Below, one piece after another: positions 33,823 through 43,287 of a stretch of 64,000 nucleotides of DNA. The notes beneath the pieces are model-generated. The model was not told the origin of the DNA. It saw only the letters and a program-made list of their open reading frames with translations, and ran no database searches. The stretch comes from Pelodictyon luteolum DSM 273 (GTDB taxonomy: Bacteria > Bacteroidota > Chlorobiia > Chlorobiales > Chlorobiaceae). The DNA is taken from NCBI RefSeq assembly GCF_000012485.1, contig NC_007512.1, forward strand, positions 1,055,001-1,119,000, in the 5' to 3' direction. Position 1 is the stretch's first letter. Each line of letters begins with the position of its first letter. A program made the position numbers and the translations under genes.

Positions 33823-34440
33823 ATGGACGTACATTCGATCCTCAATGGTAAATGGGATTTCAGGGTTGAGCACAGGGGCATCAGCATTTATTCCTCGAAG
33901 GTCGAGGGTTCGGATGTACTTGGCTTCAAGGGGGTGGCGGAGATTCCTGCCGGCTTCAGGAAGCTCATTTCGCTGTTCCATGACACCTCGAGTTACGGCC
34001 GCTGGGTTCACCATCTGACTGAGATGGAGGTGCTTGAGCGGAACGATTCGCTTGAATATGTGGTGCGGCAGGTCATCGACACCCCGTGGCCTCTCCAGAA
34101 ACGGGAGATGATCGTCAGGACGGGCCTTGAGCCGGCGGGAGAGAATGCTGTGGCGGTTACGATGACCGGCGTGCCGGAATTCATACCGCTGAACCCTGCC
34201 TACTCCAGGGTTAAAGAGGTGCAGGGTCTCTGGGTCTTTGCTCCCTCAGGCCCCGATGCCATCCATCTGACCTTTGTGATGCATGTCGATCCCGGCCCGG
34301 ACGTTCCTTCCGCCGTCAGCAACCAGGCGATGTTCGAAGTGCCGTTTTATTCGATGGACAACCTGCGAAAACTCGCTGGCGACCGTTCCTACAACCCGCC
34401 CTATCCCGAAGAGGTCGACCGGCACCTCTGCATCATCTGA
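33823..34440 (+). CDS. START-like lipid-binding domain protein (copy 2)
   Basis: A 205-residue paralogue of the preceding protein. Shared features are VLGFKGVAEIPAGFRKLISL, YVVRQVIDTPWPLQKREMIV, MTGVPEFIPLNPAYSRV and the C-terminal helix (SAVSNQAMFEVPFYSMDNLR). The frame opens at 33724 inside the upstream gene, but an ATG at 33823 (MDVHSILNGKWDFRVEHRG) matches the expected domain start better. It is probably co-transcribed with copy 1, since the gap is 76 bp. The tail-to-tail neighbour is a heptose kinase. Confidence 0.7.
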   Translation: MDVHSILNGKWDFRVEHRGISIYSSKVEGSDVLGFKGVAEIPAGFRKLISLFHDTSSYGRWVHHLTEMEVLERNDSLEYVVRQVIDTPWPLQKREMIVRTGLEPAGENAVAVTMTGVPEFIPLNPAYSRVKEVQGLWVFAPSGPDAIHLTFVMHVDPGPDVPSAVSNQAMFEVPFYSMDNLRKLAGDRSYNPPYPEEVDRHLCII

Positions 34441-34450
34441 GACGAACGGC

Positions 34451-35437
34451 TCAGTGTACCGGATGTTCCCTGCATACCCGCTTGAGCCGTTCCGGCTTGA
34501 CCGGCACGGCCCCGACCTCCTGGCAGACAGTTCCTGCAGCAAGGTTGGCGATTGAGGCATTCCGGATGATGTCGAGGCCCGCCGCGGCTCCGAGCGCGAG
34601 GGTGCCGATGACGGTATCGCCCGCTCCCGACACATCGGCAACGTCCAGCGAACTTACCTCGATGTGGGTAAAGGATCCGTCGTAGACCGTCATTCCTTTT
34701 TCACTCCGGGTCACCACCAGCGCTTCAGCCTGAATAAGGTCCTGCAGCCTCAGGCACGCCTCCTCGACCTCCCGGTCGCTGTTCGGCACCGGGGTGCCGA
34801 GCGAGGCCGCCATTTCCGACAGGTTCGGCTTGAACACCGTGCAGCCCCGGTATGCAAAGAAATTCTTCAGTTTCGGATCGACCAGAACCGGTACACCATG
34901 GCTTTTTGCAGCGGCGATGAGCGCAGTGATGAGCTCCAGTGACAGCACCCCCTTGTTGTAGTCTTCAAGCACGACGGCGTCAGTTTCCGGGATGATGGCG
35001 TTGAAGGCATCCATGATGGAGGCGGCTGTCTTTTCACTGATTTCATCCCTTTTTTCGAAGTCGACCCTCGTGATATGGTGGTTCTGTGAGAGGATGCGGG
35101 TTTTGCAGGTGGTGGGACGGGCGGGATCGCTGACGAGGCCCTCTCCTGACAGTCCCATGTTTCCGAAAAGTCCGAGCAGGAGCCCGCGGTCCTGATCCTC
35201 GCCGGTCACGCCGAAAAGGGTGGTCTCGGCGCCGAGCGAAAGGGTGTTGAGCGCCACGTTTGCAGCGCCCCCGAGCCTGATGTCCTGATGGGTCACGTCG
35301 ACGACGGGAACGGGATACTCCGGTGAAATCCTTGACACATGGCCGAAGATATACTTGTCGAGCATGATGTCGCCGACGACGGCGATCCGTTTTCCTTTGA
35401 AAGATTCGATGATGCTGTCGGTGGTCTGGGTGGCCAT
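34451..35437 (-). CDS. rfaE1: D-glycero-beta-D-manno-heptose-7-phosphate kinase (RfaE1/HldA type)
   Basis: A 328-residue PfkB-family sugar kinase. It has [20 protein letters not shown], the family signature [11 protein letters not shown], the KPNLSEM segment and the catalytic motif [18 protein letters not shown]. The length fits the kinase domain alone (RfaE domain 1), with no C-terminal nucleotidyltransferase. It makes heptose 1,7-bisphosphate for the LPS inner core. It stands alone and ends 10 bp from the END of the second START gene. Confidence 0.85.
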   Translation of the reverse strand: MATQTTDSIIESFKGKRIAVVGDIMLDKYIFGHVSRISPEYPVPVVDVTHQDIRLGGAANVALNTLSLGAETTLFGVTGEDQDRGLLLGLFGNMGLSGEGLVSDPARPTTCKTRILSQNHHITRVDFEKRDEISEKTAASIMDAFNAIIPETDAVVLEDYNKGVLSLELITALIAAAKSHGVPVLVDPKLKNFFAYRGCTVFKPNLSEMAASLGTPVPNSDREVEEACLRLQDLIQAEALVVTRSEKGMTVYDGSFTHIEVSSLDVADVSGAGDTVIGTLALGAAAGLDIIRNASIANLAAGTVCQEVGAVPVKPERLKRVCREHPVH

Positions 35438-35628
35438 GTACCTGTATTGTGTGTTTTTCGGAGTGTCGGAGAGGGGGAGAGCCCTGTGTCCAAAAAGTAA
35501 ATAAAAAAAATACCGCCAAAAACCCCGATGGTGAATAATGATGCTGTTTGGTGGTTTTATTTTTTACTATTTTTTGTTATAATTAAAGCTAAGCATTTTT
35601 ACGCTTTATCAGAAGAAACCGGACACTG

Positions 35629-36978
35629 ATGTTTGAGAGTTTAAGCGACACGCTGGAAGGCGCTTTCAGGAAGCTAGCCGGCCAGGCGACCATCAATGAG
35701 ATCAACATCGGTATCGCCATGCGCGATATCAAACGCGCTCTCCTTGGCGCCGATGTCAACTACAAGGTTGTCAAGAAACTGGTCGAGGACATCCGCCTGA
35801 AGTCTCTCGGCGAAGATGTCGTCAAGAGCGTTTCGCCGGCACAGATGATCGTGAAGATCGTCAGCGACGAGTTGACCGAGCTCATGGGCGGGGAGCAGAA
35901 GCCGCTCAACCTTTCCACGAAGAACCTGCCCGCGGTCGTCATGGTTGCCGGTCTGCAGGGTTCGGGAAAGACCACGTTCTGCGCGAAGCTCGCCAAACGC
36001 CTGAAAAAGGGTGGAAAGAACCCGATGATGGTTGCCGCCGACGTCTATCGTCCTGCAGCCGTCGAGCAGCTGAAGACTCTCGGTCTGGAAGTCGGTGTTC
36101 CCGTGTTCTCCCTGGATGAACAGGATGCCATGAAAGTGGCCCGCGAGGGCCTGGAGGCCGCCAGAAGGGGAGCGCATGACGTGCTGATCCTCGATACTGC
36201 CGGCCGCCTGCAGATCGACGACAGGATGATGGCTGAGGCCGAGGCCCTGAAAAACCTGATGAAGCCCGAGGAACTCCTGTTCGTCGTCGACTCGATGATG
36301 GGCCAGGAGGCGGTCAATACCGCCAAGGCGTTCAATGACCGCCTTGACTTCGACGGTGTGGTGCTGACCAAGCTTGACGGCGATTCACGGGGCGGTGCGG
36401 CCCTGTCGATCCGGCAGGTTGTTGAAAAGCCCATCAAGTTCATGAGTGTCGGCGAGAAGATGGACGACCTCGACCAGTTCTATCCGGACCGCATGGCCCA
36501 GAGGATACTGGGAATGGGCGACATCGTCAGCTTCGTCGAAAAAGCGCAGGAGAATCTGGATCTGGAGAAAACGATCCAGATGCAGAAGAAGCTGATGAAG
36601 AACGAGTTCGATCTGAACGACTTCCTCGACCAGCTCCAGCAGCTCAAAAAAATGGGGTCCATACAGGGACTCATAGAGATGGTGCCGGGCCTGAACAAGA
36701 TGGTGCCGAAGCAGGATCTCGAAAACCTGGACTTCAAGCCGATCGAGGCCATCATCAACTCCATGACGAAAGCCGAGAAGGCTTCGCCGGAAATCATCAA
36801 CGGCAGTCGCCGCCAGCGTATTGCCCTTGGAAGCGGAACGCGCGTGCAGGAGGTGAACATGCTCCTCAAGCAGTTCGCGGAGATGAAGAAGATGATGCGC
36901 TCGGTGTCGAAAATGACGCAGTCGGGAAGGAAGATCACTTCCCAGAACCTGGCGCTTGACAAGTTTTTAAAACGATAG
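35629..36978 (+). CDS. ffh: Signal recognition particle protein Ffh
   Basis: 449 residues. The N domain (1-90) precedes a G domain with [15 protein letters not shown] (G1), [13 protein letters not shown] (G3) and [14 protein letters not shown] (G4/G5), and a C-terminal methionine-rich M domain ([19 protein letters not shown], later [16 protein letters not shown]). It binds 4.5S RNA and signal peptides of membrane proteins. It leads the rpsP-rimM-trmD-rplS run, the normal context. A TATAAT box at 35578-35583 is a reasonable -10 element. Confidence 0.96.
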   Translation: MFESLSDTLEGAFRKLAGQATINEINIGIAMRDIKRALLGADVNYKVVKKLVEDIRLKSLGEDVVKSVSPAQMIVKIVSDELTELMGGEQKPLNLSTKNLPAVVMVAGLQGSGKTTFCAKLAKRLKKGGKNPMMVAADVYRPAAVEQLKTLGLEVGVPVFSLDEQDAMKVAREGLEAARRGAHDVLILDTAGRLQIDDRMMAEAEALKNLMKPEELLFVVDSMMGQEAVNTAKAFNDRLDFDGVVLTKLDGDSRGGAALSIRQVVEKPIKFMSVGEKMDDLDQFYPDRMAQRILGMGDIVSFVEKAQENLDLEKTIQMQKKLMKNEFDLNDFLDQLQQLKKMGSIQGLIEMVPGLNKMVPKQDLENLDFKPIEAIINSMTKAEKASPEIINGSRRQRIALGSGTRVQEVNMLLKQFAEMKKMMRSVSKMTQSGRKITSQNLALDKFLKR

Positions 36979-37020
36979 ACAGCAGTACTTTCTTAACATA
37001 ACATTAAATCAATACTAGCT

Positions 37021-37608
37021 TTGGTAAAGATCAGACTGAGAAGAGCGGGAAGAAAAAAACTGCCGGTATACCAGATTGTAGCGGCTGATGCACGCGCACC
37101 GAGGGACGGCAAGTTTCTTGAGGTAGTCGGGCACTACCAGCCTACCGCCAAGCCCCATGTCGTTACCCTCGACCGTGAGCGTGTGGCCTACTGGATGCAG
37201 ACCGGCGCACAGCCGACATCAACCGTCCGCAGCCTTATCCAGAAGACCGGCCTTCTCTATGAGCTGAGGCTCAAGAAGCTCGGCCGCAGCGAGGCAGAGG
37301 TTGCTGAGGAAATGGAAAAGTGGCAGGAGAAGCAGGCTGAAAGGCGTCAGAAAAGGCTCAACGTCAAATCGCGACGCCGCCAGCTGAAGAAAGAGGCCGC
37401 TGCAAAGCCGGCCGTGGCTGAAGAGGTTGCAGCACCTGTTGCCGCCGCACCCGTGGCTGAAGCTCCAGTCGCTGAGGTTGAGGTCGTCATTGCTCCCGAG
37501 GTCCAGGTCGAGGCAGCCGTCGAAGCAGTTCCTGAAGCCCCTGTGGCTGCAGCTGAGCCGGCTCCCGAGGTAAAGGCAGAAGAGAAGGAAGAGGGCGGGG
37601 AAGCCTGA
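37021..37608 (+). CDS. rpsP: 30S ribosomal protein S16 with long acidic/Ala-rich tail
   Basis: 195 residues, against about 80-90 in most bacteria. Residues 1-80 are canonical S16 ([20 protein letters not shown], then [12 protein letters not shown]). Residues about 90-125 form a charged helix ([19 protein letters not shown]). Residues 128-195 are Ala/Val/Pro/Glu repeats such as [14 protein letters not shown]. Translation starts at TTG (37021); no ATG or GTG lies in frame in the AT-rich leader. The long tail is of the type seen in Chlorobi/Bacteroidetes, but its function is unknown. Confidence 0.93.
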   Translation: MVKIRLRRAGRKKLPVYQIVAADARAPRDGKFLEVVGHYQPTAKPHVVTLDRERVAYWMQTGAQPTSTVRSLIQKTGLLYELRLKKLGRSEAEVAEEMEKWQEKQAERRQKRLNVKSRRRQLKKEAAAKPAVAEEVAAPVAAAPVAEAPVAEVEVVIAPEVQVEAAVEAVPEAPVAAAEPAPEVKAEEKEEGGEA

Positions 37609-37633
37609 TCGGCTCCCCCCTTCGCTGACCGTG

Positions 37634-38137
37634 ATGGAACTCTGGCTCACCGGTATCGTTCTCAAGCCGAGAGGGTTGAAGGGCGAAGTCAAGGTGAAGC
37701 CTGTGACCGACTATCCCGAGAAGTTTCTTTCCCGGAAATCGTATTGGGTGGGCGGCTCCCCCGGGGATGCCGTCCCCCTTGCGGTCAAGCACGCTTCGCT
37801 CGCCGGTGGTTTTGCCTGGCTGTTCCTTGAGGGAGTAGACAGTCGCGAAAAAGCCGAGGCTCTTGCCGGCCGGCAGCTGTTTATTGAAGCTTCGGAAGCG
37901 GAGCCCCGCAAGGATGACCGCGCCTGGCTGCATGAACTCGAGGGCATGAAGGTACTCGGAGCAGGCAGAAAGGAGGTCGGTGTCCTCAAAGAGGTGCTTT
38001 CGATGCCCGCCCATGAGGTTTACGAGATCATTTCAGGCGGACGATCGGTGCTGGTGCCGGCCATTGAAGAATTTGTTGAGGAAATCAGCCTTGAAGGTCG
38101 CTATATTCACGTGCCCCGATTTGATGAGTTTCTCTGA
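37634..38137 (+). CDS. rimM: Ribosome maturation factor RimM
   Basis: A 167-residue protein with the N-terminal RimM barrel (WLTGIVLKPRGLKGEVKVKP) and a C-terminal PRC-barrel (LEGMKVLGAGRKEVGVLKEV, ending LVPAIEEFVEEISLEGRYI). It binds S19 during 30S head assembly. I use the ATG at 37634 (the in-frame GTG just before it is an alternative). It stands between rpsP and trmD as usual. Confidence 0.93.
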   Translation: MELWLTGIVLKPRGLKGEVKVKPVTDYPEKFLSRKSYWVGGSPGDAVPLAVKHASLAGGFAWLFLEGVDSREKAEALAGRQLFIEASEAEPRKDDRAWLHELEGMKVLGAGRKEVGVLKEVLSMPAHEVYEIISGGRSVLVPAIEEFVEEISLEGRYIHVPRFDEFL

Positions 38138-38207
38138 ACCGGTTTGATCCGGGCAATGAACGGCAATGAACGGGAGTAAACGTCATTGATCGAGAGATGA
38201 TGGAAAG

Positions 38208-38906
38208 ATGATGGATGGAATCAGGATCGATGTGCTATCCGTCATACCGGGTTTTTTTGACTCAGTGCTCGACAACGGGCTGCTGGCCATTGCCCGGAAA
38301 AAAGGATATGCCGATATTGTCGTGCACAACCTGCACGATTACGGTCTCGGCCGGTACCGCCAGGTTGATGACTCGCCCTTCGGCGGCGGCGCCGGAATGG
38401 TGCTCAGGCCGGAACCGGTTTTTGCCTGTGTGGAAAAGCTCCAGAGTGAACGATGCTACGACGCGGTGATCTTTCCGACCCCCGACGCCCGGCCGTTCCT
38501 TCAGGGTGATGCCAACCGGCTCTCGAGGATGAAGAACCTGATGTTCCTCTGCGGCCACTACAAGGCCCTTGACGAACGGGTTCGTCAGTCGCTGGTCACC
38601 ATGGAGTACTCCATCGGAGACGTGGTTCTTTCAGGCGGGGAGATTCCCTCCCTCCTCATGATGGATGCCCTGTTGCGCGTGGTTCCCGGGGTACTTGGAG
38701 ACAGCGAATCGGCACTGACTGATTCCTTCCAGACCGGGATGCTTGACTGTGCGTATTATACCAGGCCCCCGGAATTCAGGGGGATGAAGGTTCCGGAAGT
38801 ACTGCTTTCGGGCCATCATGCCAAGATAGAGCAGTGGAGGCAGGAAAATGCGCTGGAGAGGACGCGCCGTCTGCGGCCCGACCTTCTCGGCGAGGATGTT
38901 GAATGA
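38208..38906 (+). CDS. trmD: tRNA (guanine-N1)-methyltransferase TrmD
   Basis: A 232-residue SPOUT methylase that methylates G37 of tRNAs. Signatures are [32 protein letters not shown] and the trefoil-knot motif [20 protein letters not shown]. The C-terminal half keeps [20 protein letters not shown]. It sits in the ffh-rplS block, 70 bp after rimM. Confidence 0.96.
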   Translation: MMDGIRIDVLSVIPGFFDSVLDNGLLAIARKKGYADIVVHNLHDYGLGRYRQVDDSPFGGGAGMVLRPEPVFACVEKLQSERCYDAVIFPTPDARPFLQGDANRLSRMKNLMFLCGHYKALDERVRQSLVTMEYSIGDVVLSGGEIPSLLMMDALLRVVPGVLGDSESALTDSFQTGMLDCAYYTRPPEFRGMKVPEVLLSGHHAKIEQWRQENALERTRRLRPDLLGEDVE

Positions 38907-38943
38907 TTTTACAGTGCAACTTAAATAACAAACAGTAGTCGAA

Positions 38944-39306
38944 ATGGACCAGTTAATTCAGTTAGTCGAAGCAACCCAGCCCGGCGTCGAATGCCCCGCC
39001 CTCAATCCCGGTGATACCGTCAGGATCCAGCTGCGTGTCATCGAAGGCGAAAAAGAGCGTCTTCAGGCGTTCGAAGGCGTCGTCATCAGCGACAGGGGTG
39101 CCGGTGCGTCCAAGACCATCACCGTCCGCAAGATTTCGCACGGCGTCGGTGTCGAGAGGATCATCCCGGTCAACTCGCCCAATATTGAAAGCGTGACCGT
39201 TCTCAAGCACGGCAAGGCCCGTCGTTCCAAGCTGTTCTACCTCCGCAAGCGTACCGGCAAGGCCGCGCTGAAGGTCAAGGAGCGCAAGGTCTCCGAACAG
39301 GCCTGA
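38944..39306 (+). CDS. rplS: 50S ribosomal protein L19
   Basis: 120 residues. L19 motifs are [13 protein letters not shown]-like ([20 protein letters not shown]), [14 protein letters not shown] and [20 protein letters not shown], followed by the [20 protein letters not shown] tail. The length and order in the operon are normal. It is followed by a hairpin. Confidence 0.96.
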   Translation: MDQLIQLVEATQPGVECPALNPGDTVRIQLRVIEGEKERLQAFEGVVISDRGAGASKTITVRKISHGVGVERIIPVNSPNIESVTVLKHGKARRSKLFYLRKRTGKAALKVKERKVSEQA

Positions 39307-39318
39307 TTCTGTTGACGT

Positions 39319-39345
39319 TCCGGCAGGGCACTCTGTCCTGCCGGA
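39319..39345 (+). terminator. Hairpin after rplS
   Basis: A 9-bp perfect stem (TCCGGCAGG with CCTGCCGGA) and a 9-nt loop, 12 bp after the rplS stop. The U-tract is weak. Confidence 0.6.
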
Positions 39346-39409
39346 CTTCGATGCCCCATTTCTATTGATGCCAGTGATCTGACGTCTACTCCCACTGAGC
39401 CGTTTTTTC

Positions 39410-40246
39410 ATGAAGATCGGTCCCTACACGCTTACAGCCCTCCGTGTCCAGCAGTTTTCTCTTGACGGGGGAGCTATGTTCGGCGTTGTCCCGAAGTCAT
39501 TCTGGGAACAGGCTGCACCGGCCGATGCATTGAACCGCGTCCGGCTGTCCGCTGCACTGCTCCTCATTTCCGGACCCGGCCGCAACATCCTTGTCGATAC
39601 CGGCATGGGCAGCGCCTGGCCTGAAAAGCTTCGCTCCATCTATGCTGTTTCGCCCTTCCTGCTTGATGAGGAGCTGGCTCGTACGGGGCTCTCCCGTACC
39701 GACATCACCGATGTCATTCTTACCCATCTGCATTTCGACCACATCGCCGGGGCTTTTCGTTCCTGTGGTGAGAATCTGGTTCCTCTCTTTCCAGATGCCC
39801 GGTTCCATATCCAGGAGGAAAACCTCCGCACCGCACGGAACCCGAACCGCAAGGAACGGGCCAGCTATGAGCCGCGTTTCGTCGATGCGTTCCAGCAGCA
39901 CTGCAGAATCAATCTCCTCGATGGTGCTCAGGAGCTTTTTGAGGGCATCAGCCTCATTCCCTCACATGGCCATACCCGGGGCCAGCAGCTTGTGAAGGTT
40001 TCTGGAAGTGAGGGCACGCTGGTGCACTGTGCAGACCTTGTACCCTCTGCCGCACATATCCCCCTTCCGTGGGTGACCGGCTACGATATCCATCCTCTTG
40101 TCGTTCTCGAGGAAAAGGAGGCACTGCTTGAAGAAGCCGTTGAGGGAGGATGGACGCTCTGTTTCGGGCACGACCCCTTTCATGATGCCGCAACCCTCTG
40201 CCGCACCGGGAAGGGGATTGCGGCGGAGTGCTTCGTCACACTGTGA
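39410..40246 (+). CDS. Metallo-beta-lactamase-fold hydrolase
   Basis: A 278-residue cytosolic protein. The metal-binding signature THLHFDHIAG (HxHxDH, about 106-115) is followed by a distant SHGHTRGQQL histidine and the HCADLVPSAAHIP segment with the bridging Asp. The N-terminus has ISGPGRNILVDTGMGSAWPE. It is close to the lactonase/quorum-quenching (AttM/AiiA) class or other MBL-fold esterases; the substrate cannot be told. It overlaps the next gene by 19 bp. Confidence 0.75.
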   Translation: MKIGPYTLTALRVQQFSLDGGAMFGVVPKSFWEQAAPADALNRVRLSAALLLISGPGRNILVDTGMGSAWPEKLRSIYAVSPFLLDEELARTGLSRTDITDVILTHLHFDHIAGAFRSCGENLVPLFPDARFHIQEENLRTARNPNRKERASYEPRFVDAFQQHCRINLLDGAQELFEGISLIPSHGHTRGQQLVKVSGSEGTLVHCADLVPSAAHIPLPWVTGYDIHPLVVLEEKEALLEEAVEGGWTLCFGHDPFHDAATLCRTGKGIAAECFVTL

Positions 40247-41100
40247 ACCTCACCATCTCCACTTCTGCACCATCATTGCCCTGTAAGGAGCAGGTCCGCC
40301 TCTTTCAGGAGCACATCTTTTCGTTCTACCAGCTCCATCGGCGCTCGTTTCCCTGGCGCAGCGCCCTGTCCAGGTACGCTGTGATGGTGAGTGAGGTGAT
40401 GCTGCAGCAGACCCAGGCGGAACGGGTGGTGCCGAAGTACCTGGAGTGGATGCGGCGTTTTCCTGACCCCGGGACCCTCGCTGTGGCTCCGCTCCGCGAT
40501 GTGCTTGAGCTCTGGAGCGGGTTAGGGTACAATTCCCGGGCGCTACGTCTCCAGGAGTGCGCCCGGCTGGTGGTCGCGATGTATCAGGGCGAGCTCCCCG
40601 CCACTCCCCGGGAGCTGAAAGCCCTTCCGGGAATCGGGGAGTACAGCTGCCGCTCCATTCCCGCCTTTGCCGATAATCTTAACGTTGCGGCTGTCGATAC
40701 CAATATCCGCAGGATCCTCATCCATGAGTTCTCCCTTCCCGAAGAGAGCCCGCAGCGGGTGCTGCAGGCGTTCGCCGATCTTGTACTGCCGGAAGGCCGG
40801 AGCCGCGACTGGCATAACGCGCTGATGGACTACGGTGCCCTTCAGCTTACCTCAAAGCGAACCGGCATCCGGGCCCGTTCACGCCAGTCAAAGTTCGAGG
40901 GGTCGCGGAGGTGGTACAGGGGCAGGGTGCTGCAGGAACTCCTGCGTGAGGAAGCGGTGCCGCTTGAGGTGCTGGAGTCGAAGTACCGGGAGTGCCCCGG
41001 GGGAATCAGCTCGGTTGTCGATGACCTTTTGCGGGATAATATGGTTGAATTCGTCGGGGGGGGTGCTGCAGGGGGAGTGCTGTTGCGGATACGTGAGTGA
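40228..41100 (+). CDS. MutY-like adenine DNA glycosylase lacking the 4Fe-4S module
   Basis: A 290-residue HhH-GPD protein. MutY-diagnostic VSEVMLQQTQAERVVPKYLE carries the catalytic-type Glu. The HhH motif is LKALPGIGEYSCRSIPAFAD and the catalytic Asp is in NVAAVDTNIRRIL. The usual C-terminal CxxxxxxCxxCxxxxxC cluster is absent; instead there is TSKRTGIRARSRQSKFEGSR and a winged-helix-like tail (LLREEAVPLEVLESKYRECP). The MutT-like C-terminal domain is also missing. The start is probably the GTG at 40228; a GTG at 40243 is possible. It overlaps the upstream MBL gene. Confidence 0.75.
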   Translation: MLRHTVNLTISTSAPSLPCKEQVRLFQEHIFSFYQLHRRSFPWRSALSRYAVMVSEVMLQQTQAERVVPKYLEWMRRFPDPGTLAVAPLRDVLELWSGLGYNSRALRLQECARLVVAMYQGELPATPRELKALPGIGEYSCRSIPAFADNLNVAAVDTNIRRILIHEFSLPEESPQRVLQAFADLVLPEGRSRDWHNALMDYGALQLTSKRTGIRARSRQSKFEGSRRWYRGRVLQELLREEAVPLEVLESKYRECPGGISSVVDDLLRDNMVEFVGGGAAGGVLLRIRE

Positions 41101-41102
41101 GT

Positions 41103-41130
41103 GCCGGGGGAAGGATATCTTTCCCCCGGC
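41103..41130. terminator. Bidirectional hairpin terminator
   Basis: A 10-bp perfect stem (GCCGGGGGAA with TTCCCCCGGC) around an 8-nt loop, between the convergent mutY-like and acyl-CoA ligase genes. Confidence 0.65.
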
Positions 41131-41142
41131 CCCAATGCCGGC

Positions 41143-42975
41143 CTACTCGGTGTTGTAGACCATGTTCAGTTCCTTGTAGATGGCGTCGATCTCTTTTTCA
41201 TACAGTTCGAGTATGGTTTTGCGCTTCACCTTCAGGGTCGGCGTCATCAGGCCGTTTTCTATGGTGAAGGGCTCTTTTGCCAGAATGAAGCGACGCACCT
41301 TTTCGTGGGTGGCGAGCTGGCGGGAGATGCTGCGCAGGAGTTTTTCATAGATCTGTACGATCTCCTTGTGTGCACAGAGCCCGGCATCGTCCGGAGCCGT
41401 GATGCCTGCCGATGCTGCGAATTCCCTGAGTTTCTGGAAATCGGGGACGATGAGGGCAATGAGGAACGGGCGTTTTTCGCCGACCACCATCACCTGGTCT
41501 ACATAAGGATTTTCGGCAATCAGGTTTTCGATCGGCATCGGGGCGATGTTCTTGCCTCCGGAGGTGACGATGATGTGCTTTTTCCGGTCGGTGATCTTGA
41601 GGTAGCCGTCACCGTCGATTTCTCCGATGTCACCGCTGTGGAACCATCCGTCCCGAATCACCTCCGCGGTCGCCTCACGGTCCTGCCAGTATCCCTTCAT
41701 GATGTTGGGCCCCCTGAACAGGACCTCTCCGTCTTCGGCGATCTTCATCTCGACGTTGGCCACTGTCGGCCCCACGGTGCCGAATTTCACCTTTTCGGGC
41801 CGGTTGACATTGGTGATGGGCGAGGTCTCGGTCAGGCCGAACCCTTCGAGGATCGTGATGCCGAGAGCCTGGAAGAACTCGCCGGTTTTCTGCGGCAGGG
41901 CAGCGCCGCCGGACACGAAGTAGCGCAGCCGGCCGCCGAATCGTTTCTTGACCTTCTGGTAGACCAGTTTTCCAGCCACCGCATGCTGCAGGGTGAGGAG
42001 GGGTGAGGCACTGCCTTTTTTCTCAATGCTGCGGTGGTAGTGTTCTCCCCTCGAGACCGCCCAGTTGAAGATTTTCTGCTTCAGGGGGCTTTCCGTTGAG
42101 ATCTGCTTCTGCATGTTCGTCCTGATCCGGTCGAACAGCCTCGGAACGGTGAATATGATCGTGGGGCGTGCCTCGGTGATGTTCAGCGACACGGTCTCGA
42201 TGCTTTCGGCGAGGTAGATCGATGCACCGCAGGCAAAGAGCAGGTAGTAGCCCCCGGTCCGTTCATAGGCATGGGAGAGCGGGAGGAAGGAGAGGCTGCA
42301 GTCGGTTTCGTCGATGCGGATGATTTCTGCGGCCGATTTGACGTTTTCGCAGAGGTTGCGGTGTGTGAGCATGACCCCCTTGGGCAGGCCGGTGGTTCCG
42401 GATGTGTAGATGATGGTGGCGACGTCGTCAGGGTCGACTTTCGTGCCATCAAGCATCCAGGGCTTGTCAAGCAGCAGCTGCGTACCGGCAGCCTTGGCAT
42501 TGTTGAGGTCGATGACGTCCTCGACCGGTTCTTCCAGCCGGTTCATGACGATGAGCTGCGTCAGGTCGGGGAGGTTCTGCCAGATGGAGAGGATCTTGCC
42601 GAGCTGTAGCATGTTGGAGACGATGACGGCCCGTACACCGGCATCCTTCAGGATGTATTCTATCTGGTTTGGCGGCAGTGAGGGGTAGAGGGGTACGTCG
42701 ATCGCACCGAGGCTGAGGACCGCCATGTCGGCGAGGTACCATCCGGGGCGGTTTTCCGACAGGATGGCCACCCGGTCTCCGGCGGCCGTGCCGTTTTCTT
42801 TCAGATATGCCGAAAAACGCCGGACATCTTCATGGAAGTCATCGTAGGAGATGGGCTCGTAGGCGCTCTGGAGCTTGTGGGCAAATGGAAACCTTGCAGG
42901 CTGGCCGCGGTAGTGACTGAATACCGAAGCAAAGAGTTCCGGCAGGGTCTGGAAGTCGGGATTGATGAGGCCCAT
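41143..42975 (-). CDS. Long-chain acyl-CoA ligase (AMP-binding)
   Basis: 610 residues. P-loop-like [20 protein letters not shown] (about 192-211), [34 protein letters not shown] and the hinge/Lys region [20 protein letters not shown]. The size and the A5-A8 motifs match long-chain fatty-acid ligases (FadD15/ACSL-like). It activates fatty acids to acyl-CoA in the cytoplasm or at the membrane; in this organism it may salvage fatty acids for lipid synthesis. It is a single gene, convergent with the mutY-like gene. Confidence 0.88.
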   Translation of the reverse strand: MGLINPDFQTLPELFASVFSHYRGQPARFPFAHKLQSAYEPISYDDFHEDVRRFSAYLKENGTAAGDRVAILSENRPGWYLADMAVLSLGAIDVPLYPSLPPNQIEYILKDAGVRAVIVSNMLQLGKILSIWQNLPDLTQLIVMNRLEEPVEDVIDLNNAKAAGTQLLLDKPWMLDGTKVDPDDVATIIYTSGTTGLPKGVMLTHRNLCENVKSAAEIIRIDETDCSLSFLPLSHAYERTGGYYLLFACGASIYLAESIETVSLNITEARPTIIFTVPRLFDRIRTNMQKQISTESPLKQKIFNWAVSRGEHYHRSIEKKGSASPLLTLQHAVAGKLVYQKVKKRFGGRLRYFVSGGAALPQKTGEFFQALGITILEGFGLTETSPITNVNRPEKVKFGTVGPTVANVEMKIAEDGEVLFRGPNIMKGYWQDREATAEVIRDGWFHSGDIGEIDGDGYLKITDRKKHIIVTSGGKNIAPMPIENLIAENPYVDQVMVVGEKRPFLIALIVPDFQKLREFAASAGITAPDDAGLCAHKEIVQIYEKLLRSISRQLATHEKVRRFILAKEPFTIENGLMTPTLKVKRKTILELYEKEIDAIYKELNMVYNTE

Positions 42976-43287
42976 CAGCGTATGAGGTTAACTTACGGGG
43001 GTAGCCATAGGGGATAACAGCGGGCCGTCCAGCACTGCAGGAGCCCTTCCCGGCCGGGACAATAAACAAATATGTAACAATACCTCGCTTCAATTCAAAA
43101 TGGGCGGGGGACAATTGTGATCTGTGAAGGGTTCCTGCAGTGTTGCAGTGAACAGCCCGCTCTCAAAAAGAAATTCGGCAAAATCTTGCCGATCTGTCGT
43201 AATGCCGTTATTTTGCCCTGCATCTCCCTCTGCGCCGGGGGTCTGTTCCGCCGGCACCGGGGTTTCAACCCAAGTTCCCTGAATCCT

